From: Deltaproteobacteria bacterium
GTDB taxonomy: Bacteria > Bdellovibrionota > UBA1018 > UBA923
Reading direction: 5' to 3'
DNA length: 14,261 nucleotides
NCBI GenBank assembly: GCA_016194725.1
Contig: JACQAW010000210.1
Span: forward strand, 1 to 14,261
The notes beneath the pieces are model-generated. The model worked only from the letters and a program-made list of their open reading frames with translations. It made no database searches and was not told where the DNA came from. Of the stretch, positions 1-7,171 are shown one piece after another. The first letter of the stretch is position 1. Each line of letters opens with the position of its first letter. Both the position numbers and the translations under genes were made by a program.

Positions 1-470
1 ATGGTCGTAAACGATTTTTACTTTCTTGCCTTCAGAGTTGTTGGCCGTAATCAGGTTTCCCTTGTCGTCATAGGCATACTGCGCCCATTGCGGCTTGGCT
101 TTGCCGGCCTTTGGATATTTCATGACCTTTGAAACTTTGCTGCTCTTGGCATCGTAATCCAGCTGAGTCACCTCGGTAGGCGTCATCTTCTTGGTTACGT
201 GGCCTTTGGCATCGTATTCAAAGCTGGTCTTGTCGCCATTACGGGTGATTTCGAGAGGCAGACCGCAGCACTCGTTGTAGATCGTCTCGGTCTTGTCGCC
301 ATCGATGTCAGTGGCAAGCTTGTAGGTGTAACGCTCACCGTCCAGCTTGGCCTTTTCCCAATACTCATATTTGCTTTTTGAAACTTCCTTGCCATCGGGG
401 CCTTTGGTCAGGACCGCCGTCGAGAAGTTCATGCCGCCGGGGCTGTCGCCACCATACGTGTATTCGGTAT
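1..470 (-). CDS. Rhs/YD-repeat protein, downstream part after a frameshift (3' end outside window)
   Basis: This minus-strand frame is open from about position 470 to the left edge and continues the Rhs/YD-repeat protein whose start lies at 1319. Reading it gives EYTYGGDSPGGMNF near its beginning, then YD-type segments such as FEYDAKGHVTKK, LDYDAKSSKVSK and YAYDDKGNLITANN, which are the periodic tyrosine/aspartate/glycine motifs of Rhs-like shells. It has no start codon or ribosome binding site of its own near 470, and the upstream frame stops at 429, so the two pieces overlap in different frames around 430-470. I read them as one gene interrupted by a 1- or 2-base indel, either a true mutation or a sequence error. 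The C-terminus, where a toxin or anchoring domain would lie in an Rhs protein, is outside the window. Confidence 0.7.
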
Positions 471-1319
471 GTGGCGGCTGTTGCTTGAATACTTGTATTC
501 GTAAACATTGCCGTCGCTGTCCTTCGAATACACCAGCTCGCTGCCGTTGTATTTGTAAGTGCAGGTCTTGTTATTTTCGCCCACGACCTTTTCCACCTTG
601 CCCAGGCGGTTGAAGGTGAAAGACATGCGGCGGTTCAGATTGTCCTGAATGGCCGCGATGTGGCCGGCCTTGTCGTAGGTCAGATTGAGGAAGTTGCCGT
701 TCTTGTCGGCAAGGCGCGACAGGCGGCCTTGCTCGTCAAAAGTTTGAACCTGGCCATTGTCGAACCGGCGCAGGTAACCGTCTTTGGTTTTTGTAATGAC
801 CTGAAAGCTGAACTTATTGCTTTTGAGCTGGGCGCCTTCGGATACTTGACGGGCCTTCACGAGGCCCTTGTCATAAAGCCGCTCCCACTCGTCGTTGCGG
901 TAACGGGCATCGTTGCGCAGTCGGGTCTTTTCGGTTTCGGCGAGCGAGCCGCTCATGCCGCCGCCGGTTTTGTTCTTGGCGGTCATGATGTCCGCAACAG
1001 CTTTGTCCACCTCGCCGGGGTTGATTGAAGGCGGAGTGAATCGGTTCTGGGCGCCACCGCCGTTTTCGTGTACTACGGCCGAGCCGTCAGCCGAGATTTT
1101 GAGATAAACCTCGTAGTCGCTGCCCCAGCCGAAGCCGAAGATGCCATCATGCGAAGACTTCGAGTTATAAACCCGCTCAACCTTGGGTTCAATGCCGCCG
1201 CTATGTGTGAGATCGGTGTACCCGATAAAGAAGTTGCCGTTCTTCAAACTCACATTGGCCAACGCGCCTGAAGCGAGCACCGTGCTCGCGACAAAGGCGG
1301 TTACAATAAGCTTTCGCAT
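429..1319 (-). CDS. Secreted Rhs/YD-repeat protein, N-terminal part, frameshifted
   Basis: The product begins with a signal peptide (hydrophobic residues about 5-20, cleavage predicted after ALA at 21), so it is exported. Residues about 22-75 carry the N-terminal Rhs-type pattern with VERVYNS and GIFGFGWGSDYEVYL. Residues about 180-285 hold YD-like repeats (YLRRFDNGQVQTFDEQGRL, LTYDKAGHIAAIQDN, YKYNGSELVYSKDSDGNV). The ATG at 1319 is preceded by AGGGGG six bases away, a strong ribosome binding site. The gene starts 32 bases after the tadB stop and is probably the next gene of the Tad operon. The frame ends at 429 in a sequence unlike the family, while another frame continues the repeats to the window edge, so the gene appears frameshifted between about 460 and 480. 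Function is unknown; cell-surface adhesin, glycan binding or Rhs-type effector are possible. Confidence 0.8.
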   Translation of the reverse strand: MRKLIVTAFVASTVLASGALANVSLKNGNFFIGYTDLTHSGGIEPKVERVYNSKSSHDGIFGFGWGSDYEVYLKISADGSAVVHENGGGAQNRFTPPSINPGEVDKAVADIMTAKNKTGGGMSGSLAETEKTRLRNDARYRNDEWERLYDKGLVKARQVSEGAQLKSNKFSFQVITKTKDGYLRRFDNGQVQTFDEQGRLSRLADKNGNFLNLTYDKAGHIAAIQDNLNRRMSFTFNRLGKVEKVVGENNKTCTYKYNGSELVYSKDSDGNVYEYKYSSNSRHIPNTRMVATAPAA

Positions 1320-1325
1320 AAGATT

Positions 1326-1331
1326 CCCCCT
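1326..1331 (-). promoter_or_regulatory. Ribosome binding site of the Rhs/YD gene
   Basis: AGGGGG on the minus strand lies six bases before the ATG at 1319. It fixes this start and shows that the gene, although downstream of tadB, is translated from its own strong signal. Confidence 0.6.
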
Positions 1332-1351
1332 GAAAATTTTCTTCCATCCTA

Positions 1352-2212
1352 TTATACGTCAACTGTGATGACTTTATTAATGACCACATAGGCACAAACT
1401 TCCAGTATGAACACGGCGGTCATGATACCCCACCCTATGGGTGACTCGAACATGGGGTCCATAAACCCTGGTTCTGAAAAGGTAAAATACAGTCCGAGCA
1501 GCACCGGCATCATCAAAAGCATCATGCCCTGATAGTACCCCTGGGCGGTCAAAGATTTAATTTTATTTTCCACTTTTAGGCGCTCGCGAATCACATAAAC
1601 GATCGTATCGAACGTTTCTGCCAGATTTCCGCCAGTCTCTTTCAGGATGTTTACGGCGGTGACAAACATTTCGACGTCTTCACATTTGACACGCTTGGCC
1701 AGGTTGTCGAAGGCCTCTTCGACCGTCACGCCGACCTTGTTTTCGGCAAGCACCAGATTGAACTCCTGCGACATGGGATTTGGCATCTGCTCGACGACAA
1801 TGCCCATGGCCTGCACCACCGAAAGACCCGATTTCATCGCATTCGCCATCAGGCCCAGGCCGTCGACCATCTGCAAGTTGAATCTCTCGATGCGCGCCTG
1901 GTAAATCATGTTCATGATGGGCTTGGGCAGCTTCCAGCCCAGGACGGCCAGCACGGTGCCGACAACCAGGCCCGGCGTCACTTTGGGCAGAAAGAGCAGA
2001 AAGCTGAGCACGAACGGGCCGGCGCTGCAGGCGATAAGGTAGCCCAGCACCTGGTTGGGCGTGACCTCGATGAACATGGTGCCGCAGATTTCGACGATGT
2101 AATCACGCGTGCCCAGGCTCTGGAAGCGGAACCAATCCAGAAAACGCTGCATATAGTGATACAGCATCAGAAAGAAGGCCAGGCCGGCAAAGAGTGAGTA
2201 AAAGAGTGCCAT
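1352..2212 (-). CDS. tadB: TadB-like inner-membrane platform protein of the Tad pilus (T2SSF domain)
   Basis: This 286-residue protein is the type II secretion F-type platform component that sits in the inner membrane under the pilus and works with the TadA ATPase. It has an N-terminal membrane segment (residues about 2-20), another hydrophobic pair at about 55-95, a cytoplasmic T2SSF domain at about 115-235 (MVDGLGLMANAMKSGLSVVQ, then a VTAVNILKETGGNLAETF stretch typical of the family) and two C-terminal membrane segments (about 235-280). The ATG follows the tadA stop by three bases, so translation is probably coupled. The usual next gene is tadC, a second T2SSF protein, but here an Rhs/YD gene follows and no second T2SSF protein is present in the window. 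Size and order agree with TadB rather than TadC; this is a family-level assignment. Confidence 0.9.
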   Translation of the reverse strand: MALFYSLFAGLAFFLMLYHYMQRFLDWFRFQSLGTRDYIVEICGTMFIEVTPNQVLGYLIACSAGPFVLSFLLFLPKVTPGLVVGTVLAVLGWKLPKPIMNMIYQARIERFNLQMVDGLGLMANAMKSGLSVVQAMGIVVEQMPNPMSQEFNLVLAENKVGVTVEEAFDNLAKRVKCEDVEMFVTAVNILKETGGNLAETFDTIVYVIRERLKVENKIKSLTAQGYYQGMMLLMMPVLLGLYFTFSEPGFMDPMFESPIGWGIMTAVFILEVCAYVVINKVITVDV

Positions 2213-2215
2213 CGT

Positions 2216-2974
2216 CTATTTTCCTGCCGCTTTCTTGGGCTCTTCTTTTTTTGCCTCGGGCGGGGGCGGCGCCGGCGGCGGGGGCGCGTTGTTGAACAGG
2301 CCACGCGAGACTTTAAGGCCTTTGGCTTCCATATCCTCGACAAATTTCGGGATGAAACCGCTTGGGATGAACCTGCCCAGGATCTTGCGCTTCTTGTCCA
2401 TGCCTTCCTGCTTGAAGACGAAGATGTCTTGCAGGCTGACCACCTCGCCCTGGATGCCGGCGACTTCAGTAATGTAGGTGACTTTGCGGGCACCGTCGTT
2501 CAGACGGGTTTGCTGCACGACCAGATGCACCGCTGCCGCGATCTGCTCGCGAATGGCTTTGAGTGGCAAGGTCAGGCCCGACATCATGCAAAGCGTTTCA
2601 AGGCGTGCGATGGCGTCGCGCGGGTTATTGGCGTGTAGCGTGGTGAGCGAGCCGTCATGGCCGGTATTCATGGCCTGCAGCATGTCCATTGCCTCGCCGC
2701 CGCGGCACTCGCCCACGATAACGCGATCGGGGCGCATACGCAGGCAGCACTTGATCAGGTCGCGAATCGTGACCTCGCCTTCACCTTCGATATTCTTGGG
2801 GCGCGTTTCAAGGCGCACCACGTGGTCCTGATCCAGCTGCAGTTCGGCCGAGTCTTCGACCGTAATCACACGCTCGGTTGCAGGAATGAAGTTCGAAAGG
2901 CAGTTGAGCAGCGTCGTTTTACCAGAGCCGGTACCGCCGCTAACGACGATATTCAGGCGCGCCTCGACGCACAT
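2216..2974 (-). CDS. tadA: TadA/CpaF secretion ATPase, C-terminal catalytic part (broken off from the tadZ-tadA fusion)
   Basis: This frame carries the catalytic half of the Tad pilus ATPase: Walker A SGGTGSGKTT, the Asp-box region VITVEDSAELQ, Walker B-like CLRMRPDRVIVGECRGGEA and the His-box MNTGHDGSLTTLHAN, all intact. The first ATG is at 2974, but the frame is open a little further upstream and reads KTQEIADFLRMCVEARLNIV, which matches the middle of CpaF proteins, not an N-terminus. I therefore take it as the rest of the gene that starts at 4179, separated by a frame change near 2995. Compared with CpaF as I remember it, roughly 80-90 residues (the conserved second N-terminal subdomain) are missing at the junction. 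A proline/lysine-rich tail (residues about 228-252) extends the C-terminus beyond the usual end. If the deletion is real, the ATPase is very probably inactive. Confidence 0.8.
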   Translation of the reverse strand: MCVEARLNIVVSGGTGSGKTTLLNCLSNFIPATERVITVEDSAELQLDQDHVVRLETRPKNIEGEGEVTIRDLIKCCLRMRPDRVIVGECRGGEAMDMLQAMNTGHDGSLTTLHANNPRDAIARLETLCMMSGLTLPLKAIREQIAAAVHLVVQQTRLNDGARKVTYITEVAGIQGEVVSLQDIFVFKQEGMDKKRKILGRFIPSGFIPKFVEDMEAKGLKVSRGLFNNAPPPPAPPPPEAKKEEPKKAAGK

Positions 2975-4179
2975 GCGCAGAAAATCGGCGATCTCCTGGG
3001 TCTTTCAATGTAAATCTGGTCGCGCGCGTTCACCATGATTTCAGTCACTGCGTCGTCGGCAAGCAAATCCTCAAGCGGCCCCAGGCCCAGCGCTTCATCG
3101 AGCACTTCCTTTACCATCTGCGCGCTTTTTTCGCGCGAGGAAAGAATTCCCGTCGCGTCTTCGCGCGTGAGGATGTCGAGAATCGCCTTTTTCGTTTTTT
3201 CACGCAGCAGCTCGCGCTGCTTGGGGTCGGAGGTGTCGATATTGGATTTTTTCAGATCCATCGTCTCGACCAGGGCCTTGTGAATGCGCAGCTTCATCGA
3301 CGTCCAGGGATCGACCGGCTTGGCGCCTGACGCCATAGGGCTGGTGCCCTTGGAAGCTTCGCCGGCAGCGGCCGGAGCTTCAGCCGCGGCCTTGGCCGAG
3401 GCGCCCGTGGGTTTCTTGAGCTGAGACAGCTGCGCCAGGATGTTGGTCTGCTGCATCTTGCGGATGATGTCGTGGTACGCGCGGGTAATTGGCGCTTGTG
3501 GAGACGACGCCACGAACGGCTGGCTGCGCGCCAACGACCCGGTGCAGGTTTCGGCCTCTTCGGGAATGGCCGCGAAGATGTTCTTGCCCATGTTCTTCTG
3601 CACCATGGCCGCCTGCACCACCGAAGCCTGCGTGAAGCGGTTCAGCACGAGCTGCACCATATCGGGCGGAAACAGGTGCTCCTGAATCTTGTTCAGCACC
3701 CGTTTGGTCTGGTTCAAGACGATAACGTCCTGCGAAGTGACGACCATGATCATGGTCGCGGCCTCGAAAACTTTTACGGTTGTCGAGTCTACAATCGACC
3801 CGCAGTCGACAACTATGAACGGAAAAATATTCACCACCGACTTGAGCAGCTTGCCCAGTCCGTCCATATCCAGGTCTTTGGCGATCGTGGGTTCAGTGGG
3901 CGCGCTGATAAAGCTCAGCCCCTGCGCCGTGGTGGCCATGAATGGAGTCAGTACTTTGAGGTCGAGCGCGCTGGCGTTGTGCCTCGAGATGTCGACCACG
4001 CTTTTGGGCGGACGCATGCCCAGGATCAGGTTCTGGTCGCCCAGACTGGCCATATCCAGGTCGATCAGCAGCGGCCGCTGGCGCAGCTCCATGAGATAGG
4101 CCAAAGCGAGGTTCGCCGAGAAAACAGATTTCCCGATGCCCCCTTTTCCGCCTACGACTGCAATAATATGACCTGGCAT
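2953..4179 (-). CDS. tadZ: TadZ (MinD/ParA-like) ATPase fused to the N-terminal region of TadA/CpaF
   Basis: Residues 1 to about 250 form a MinD/ParA-type P-loop ATPase with the deviant Walker A GKGGIGKS at 11-18, LLIDLDMASLGDQN and FIVVDCGS. This is the TadZ/CpaE domain that places the Tad machine at the cell pole; the receiver-like N-terminal domain found in many CpaE proteins is absent. An Ala/Pro/Lys-rich linker (about 258-290) leads without a stop into a TadA N-terminal region ending in LADDAVTEIMVNARDQIYIE. After that the frame turns into a short arginine-rich tail and stops at 2953, while the TadA catalytic half continues in another frame from about 3000. The ATG is preceded by AAGGGA about five bases upstream and lies ten bases after the cpaC stop. 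The fusion looks genuine; the break at the end looks like a deletion or sequence error. Confidence 0.85.
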   Translation of the reverse strand: MPGHIIAVVGGKGGIGKSVFSANLALAYLMELRQRPLLIDLDMASLGDQNLILGMRPPKSVVDISRHNASALDLKVLTPFMATTAQGLSFISAPTEPTIAKDLDMDGLGKLLKSVVNIFPFIVVDCGSIVDSTTVKVFEAATMIMVVTSQDVIVLNQTKRVLNKIQEHLFPPDMVQLVLNRFTQASVVQAAMVQKNMGKNIFAAIPEEAETCTGSLARSQPFVASSPQAPITRAYHDIIRKMQQTNILAQLSQLKKPTGASAKAAAEAPAAAGEASKGTSPMASGAKPVDPWTSMKLRIHKALVETMDLKKSNIDTSDPKQRELLREKTKKAILDILTREDATGILSSREKSAQMVKEVLDEALGLGPLEDLLADDAVTEIMVNARDQIYIERPRRSPIFCACASRRA

Positions 4180-4189
4180 GGAGTCCCTT

Positions 4190-5758
4190 CTACTTCTTCT
4201 TCATCCCGTATTTATGTTTGATGTCTTCGGTGCCGGCGGATGAATTTTCCAGAATTTGCGGCGTCAGGAACACGACGAACTGGCTCTTGCTCTTCTGAAA
4301 CGCCTTTGAGCGCAGCAGCGTGAACAAGGGGTTCGTCGGCACCTGACCGCCGGGTGGATCTTTGTTGAAGGCGGTTGAAATCGCGTTGCTGATCGCGTTC
4401 ACGATCGCCGCGCTTTCGCCGCTCTTGATGATGATGGAGTCGGCCTTGTAGCCGTGGCCCAGAATGATGGGCAACGAGCCCTGCTTGCCGGCAAAACCCT
4501 TGTAGCCGAAGTCGATCTTCATATCGATGTCTTCGGTCGAGCCCACGACTTTCGGGATCACGTCGATTTCGGGGCCGATTTCGACTTTATTGAAGCTGGG
4601 CTGGCCCTTGTCGTTGACCGTCTGAATCGGAACCTCGAGCTTGCGGTTGAAGTGGGCGCGCTGGCCCGACTTCACGATCATGACGCTTTCTTCGAGAATC
4701 CTGGCGTAGCCGGCGTTTTGCGCGCTGGCCAGCTTGGGAAAAAGATTGCCGATGGTGCCCGACAAAGACCCGCTGCCTGCTGACGTCACGCCGCCCGTGG
4801 TGGACTGGCCGAAGCTTACGCTGCCGCCGGTGTCGAGGCTGGGAATCCACGAGAAGCCGAAGTTGCGCAGGTAATCTTTCGACAGCTCGACGAAGTCGAT
4901 CGTGATGCGAAGCATTTTCTCGGGTGGCTTGGGCTTGGCCTGCGCCACCGTGATGCGCTCGACAATCGGGTCGCCGACCTTGGGCTTTCTGACCTCATAC
5001 GGACTTCTCGGGCCATCCAATGAGTATGTTGGGAGGATAAAGCCGGTCAGCATGCTGCGGGCGATATTGAGAATGGTGCCCTTTTCGCCTTCGCTGTCGG
5101 CCTGGCCTTCGACCAGGAACAGGCCGTTGAACACGCGAACTTTGATATTGGGCTTGTTGATCTCGGCCTGCATGCGTTCGGCCATGATTTGCATGCCCAC
5201 CGGGCTTACGCCCACCAGATTGAGCACGATGCCTTTGTAGGATTCGTCGCTCAGTACCGCGTACAGTCGATTCAGGTCGCTGATTACGACGACTTCGCCG
5301 TCGACGATCAGCTTGTCGGCCATGACCCTGATCGTGACGCCTTCGATGTCTTGTAGAAGTTCCCGCAGCTCGGCCGCGCGGCGCTTCAAGTTGTTGTTGC
5401 TGACAATGGTTTTCAGAATCAGGCGGATGTCGCCTTTTTCGTCGCGCACCACGATGGTGGTTTCACCTGGCTTTACCGGCGTGAAGATGAGCTGGCGTTT
5501 GTCTTTGGAGTATTGCACCTCGAGCATCTGCTTGTTGGCGACGCGAATACATTCCACGGTCGCCGAGCAGGGCTCGAAGTTCAGATCAAGGGTTTGCTGA
5601 ATACCGGCGATCAGGAGCAGCTCCTGCTTGGTGGCTGCGCGTTCGCCGATCGGCTTGGCCGAACCTTTGGGTGGCGCGGCCTGCACGCCGGTGCCGCTCA
5701 CGACATGGAGCAGGATCAAGCAGAGCAGTAATCTGAAAAAGCGCGTCCAATGCGTCAT
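4190..5758 (-). CDS. cpaC: CpaC/RcpA outer-membrane secretin of the Tad pilus
   Basis: This 522-residue protein would form the outer-membrane channel through which the Flp pilus leaves the cell. A signal peptide (hydrophobic residues about 9-20, cleavage after VQA at 27) is followed by a pilus-formation N-terminal domain (about 45-115, ending in TPVKPGETTIVVRDEKGDIR), a BON/N1-like region (about 118-235) and the secretin domain (about 280-505). The secretin core shows LRITIDFVELSKDYLRNFG, a glycine/serine-rich beta-lip stretch around 330-350, ILEESVMIVKSGQRAHF, VEIGPEIDVIPKVV and the closing QFVVFLTPQIL. Its ATG overlaps the cpaB stop in ATGA, so the two are translationally coupled. The N-terminal domain has two nearby cysteines (EPCSATVEC) that might form a disulfide. 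Length and domain order are normal for CpaC. Confidence 0.93.
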   Translation of the reverse strand: MTHWTRFFRLLLCLILLHVVSGTGVQAAPPKGSAKPIGERAATKQELLLIAGIQQTLDLNFEPCSATVECIRVANKQMLEVQYSKDKRQLIFTPVKPGETTIVVRDEKGDIRLILKTIVSNNNLKRRAAELRELLQDIEGVTIRVMADKLIVDGEVVVISDLNRLYAVLSDESYKGIVLNLVGVSPVGMQIMAERMQAEINKPNIKVRVFNGLFLVEGQADSEGEKGTILNIARSMLTGFILPTYSLDGPRSPYEVRKPKVGDPIVERITVAQAKPKPPEKMLRITIDFVELSKDYLRNFGFSWIPSLDTGGSVSFGQSTTGGVTSAGSGSLSGTIGNLFPKLASAQNAGYARILEESVMIVKSGQRAHFNRKLEVPIQTVNDKGQPSFNKVEIGPEIDVIPKVVGSTEDIDMKIDFGYKGFAGKQGSLPIILGHGYKADSIIIKSGESAAIVNAISNAISTAFNKDPPGGQVPTNPLFTLLRSKAFQKSKSQFVVFLTPQILENSSAGTEDIKHKYGMKKK

Positions 5759-6555
5759 TTTTGTGCTGAAGGTGCCCGGATAATTCTGCTTTGATCAGGA
5801 CCAAGTACATCCAAAAGCGTTTGTGCCTGGATATTCACTCGTTCGGTGTCATCGTTGTTGCGAAGCATGACGCTCACGCGTGAGCCGCCGTCGCGCAGCA
5901 GCGCCAGGCTGAGCGCGGTTTGCGGATCGACTTCAAGAGTGATCGTATTGTAGTTGTGCTCGATGTTCAGGTTGCGCACGACCTGCTTGCCGGTGGTGTC
6001 ATCGAACTCGAGCTTGCGGGGCGCGGTGGTCGAAACGTATTCGCCGACGGCAAGCACTGGAATGTCCTGACCCACGATTTTCGTCATCTGGCTGCCCTTG
6101 GCGCCGCCGGGCGGTTCGATGGTGGCCATGAGATCAACACGGTCGCCGGGCTTGAGCAGTCGATTGACCGCCGAGTTGTCGTCGACCGGAATGGAGACGG
6201 CCCGCTTGCCAGGCGAAACCTGTTTGGAAAGTCCCGTACGAATTCCAGGCTCCCTGATCTTGTTCAGGGTGATCTGCTCGCCCTTGCGAATCGGCACCAT
6301 CGCGATGAAGCCGACGACTTCGGCCTTCGACTTCGTGTAACCCGGCTCGATGAAGTTCTTGGGCTTGGCGACCTCCTCGATGGAGTTCTCCGTGACCTCG
6401 TACATTTCCTGGATGTCTTTTTTGGCGACGACGACTTTTTGCTCGCCGCCGTACTTCTTCTTCAGATCCTCTTCCTGCGAAGTGATGTAGGAGTAGATCA
6501 TGAAGACCGCCATAAGGGCCAGGGCCATACTGATGGTGAAAGCTTTGTTATTCAT
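5755..6555 (-). CDS. cpaB: CpaB/RcpC Tad pilus assembly protein (SAF domain)
   Basis: This 266-residue protein is the periplasmic Tad component that accompanies the secretin. Residues about 6-26 form an N-terminal membrane anchor, followed by a SAF domain at about 41-105 (KVVVAKKDIQEMYEVT, then GFIAMVPIRKGEQITLNKI) and the CpaB/RcpC domain (about 110-255) with RAVSIPVDDNSAVNRLLKPG, a close match to the family's typical 'V.v.vd...av.g.l.PGD.VDv' signature, and ITLEVDPQTALSLALLRDGG. Its stop overlaps the start of cpaC by four bases. The ATG at 6555 has no clear Shine-Dalgarno sequence, and a 91-base gap separates it from the preceding pseudopilin gene, the largest gap inside the operon. I saw no promoter in that gap. 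Confidence 0.92.
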   Translation of the reverse strand: MNNKAFTISMALALMAVFMIYSYITSQEEDLKKKYGGEQKVVVAKKDIQEMYEVTENSIEEVAKPKNFIEPGYTKSKAEVVGFIAMVPIRKGEQITLNKIREPGIRTGLSKQVSPGKRAVSIPVDDNSAVNRLLKPGDRVDLMATIEPPGGAKGSQMTKIVGQDIPVLAVGEYVSTTAPRKLEFDDTTGKQVVRNLNIEHNYNTITLEVDPQTALSLALLRDGGSRVSVMLRNNDDTERVNIQAQTLLDVLGPDQSRIIRAPSAQK

Positions 6556-6646
6556 CAGTTAACGTTTCGGTCCCAGTGGGCTGCAGCGTTACGGGGGCAG
6601 AATATTCCGGCGCCGAAATGACCGGGACGAATGTTCCGGGTATCCG

Positions 6647-7171
6647 TCAATCCAGGCAGTACTGAAAGCCCTGGCCGTCCAGAAACGCGTCGTTGGGCAT
6701 GCCATTCGGGCCCTGCGAGAAGATCTGGCCAATCTTGGTCCCAAAAGGCGGCAGACAGATAAAAGAATTCGAACGGATGCGGATATTTTTGCGTCCCGTG
6801 GTGGGCAGCCCCTGCCCGTCGTCGTCGGGCCCCTTTTGGCGGCCGACGTCGATGGTCGGCGCCACCGGCGCCTTGGAGTCGGCCTCATCGCCATCGGTCT
6901 TGTCGTTTTCCACGCCGACCCACCAGCGGTGCATGTACAGACCCGCCGCGGTTCTTTGGGTATAGCGGGCTTCGGGGTACCAGCGGTGGTTGAAGGTCAG
7001 AAAATGCAGCGTCGCGCGCGCATACTTTTGATTCACGATGGACGAGTTGATGGCCATGTTCACCTGACGCATGAACACCAGCGTGCCGATAATCAGCGGC
7101 ACCATGAACGAGAACTCCACCAGGCTTTGGCCCCGCTGGCCGGGCTTTCGATGTCTAGCAACCGTTGTCAT
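6647..7171 (-). CDS. tadE: TadE-like pseudopilin (second TadE-family protein)
   Basis: The product starts with a basic leader (MTTVARHRKPGQRG) and a prepilin-type junction G^QSLVEFSFMVPLIIG followed by a hydrophobic helix, the hallmark of TadE/TadG-family minor pilins processed by TadV. After the helix (residues about 18-40) there is a mostly polar periplasmic part with a conserved-looking TLHFLTFNHRWYPEARYTQR segment and a single C-terminal cysteine (FQYCLD). I choose the ATG at 7171, giving 174 residues, because it overlaps the end of the previous gene by 17 bases (coupled translation) and gives a normal short leader. A longer frame up to 7255 would run far into that gene. Which of the two neighbouring TadE-like proteins corresponds to TadE or TadF cannot be decided here. 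Confidence 0.83.
   Translation of the reverse strand: MTTVARHRKPGQRGQSLVEFSFMVPLIIGTLVFMRQVNMAINSSIVNQKYARATLHFLTFNHRWYPEARYTQRTAAGLYMHRWWVGVENDKTDGDEADSKAPVAPTIDVGRQKGPDDDGQGLPTTGRKNIRIRSNSFICLPPFGTKIGQIFSQGPNGMPNDAFLDGQGFQYCLD

Larger units (their letters stand above)
2216..4179 (-). pseudogene. Whole tadZ-tadA fusion gene with internal out-of-frame deletion near 2985-3010
   Basis: This entry joins the two pieces listed separately. The TadA N-terminal region reads to IMVNARDQIYIER around 3010-3035, then the next recognisable TadA residues, QEIADFLRMCVEARLNIV, occur immediately afterwards in a different frame. In intact CpaF/TadA proteins these motifs are separated by a conserved subdomain with a DARLxDGSRVNxIxPP-like motif, which cannot be found here in any frame. 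So the lesion is not a simple one-base slip: about 250 bases plus a frame change seem to be missing. Either the gene is inactivated in this genome, which should abolish pilus assembly, or the assembly collapsed or lost this segment. All other Tad genes look intact, which favours a recent event or an artefact. Confidence 0.6.

Noticed and set aside
1332..1341. Palindrome GAAAATTTTC between tadB and the Rhs gene as a terminator
   Set aside because: It is AT-only in its core with no loop or T-tract, so it should not stop transcription.
3472..4221. Plus-strand open frame of 249 residues opposite tadZ
   Set aside because: It lies wholly antisense to a clear MinD/ParA-type gene; the His/Arg/Gln-rich translation is typical of a shadow frame in GC-rich DNA.
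5920..6621. Plus-strand open frame of 233 residues opposite cpaB
   Set aside because: It is antisense to a well-supported cpaB gene and its Asp/Leu/Arg-rich translation resembles no family.
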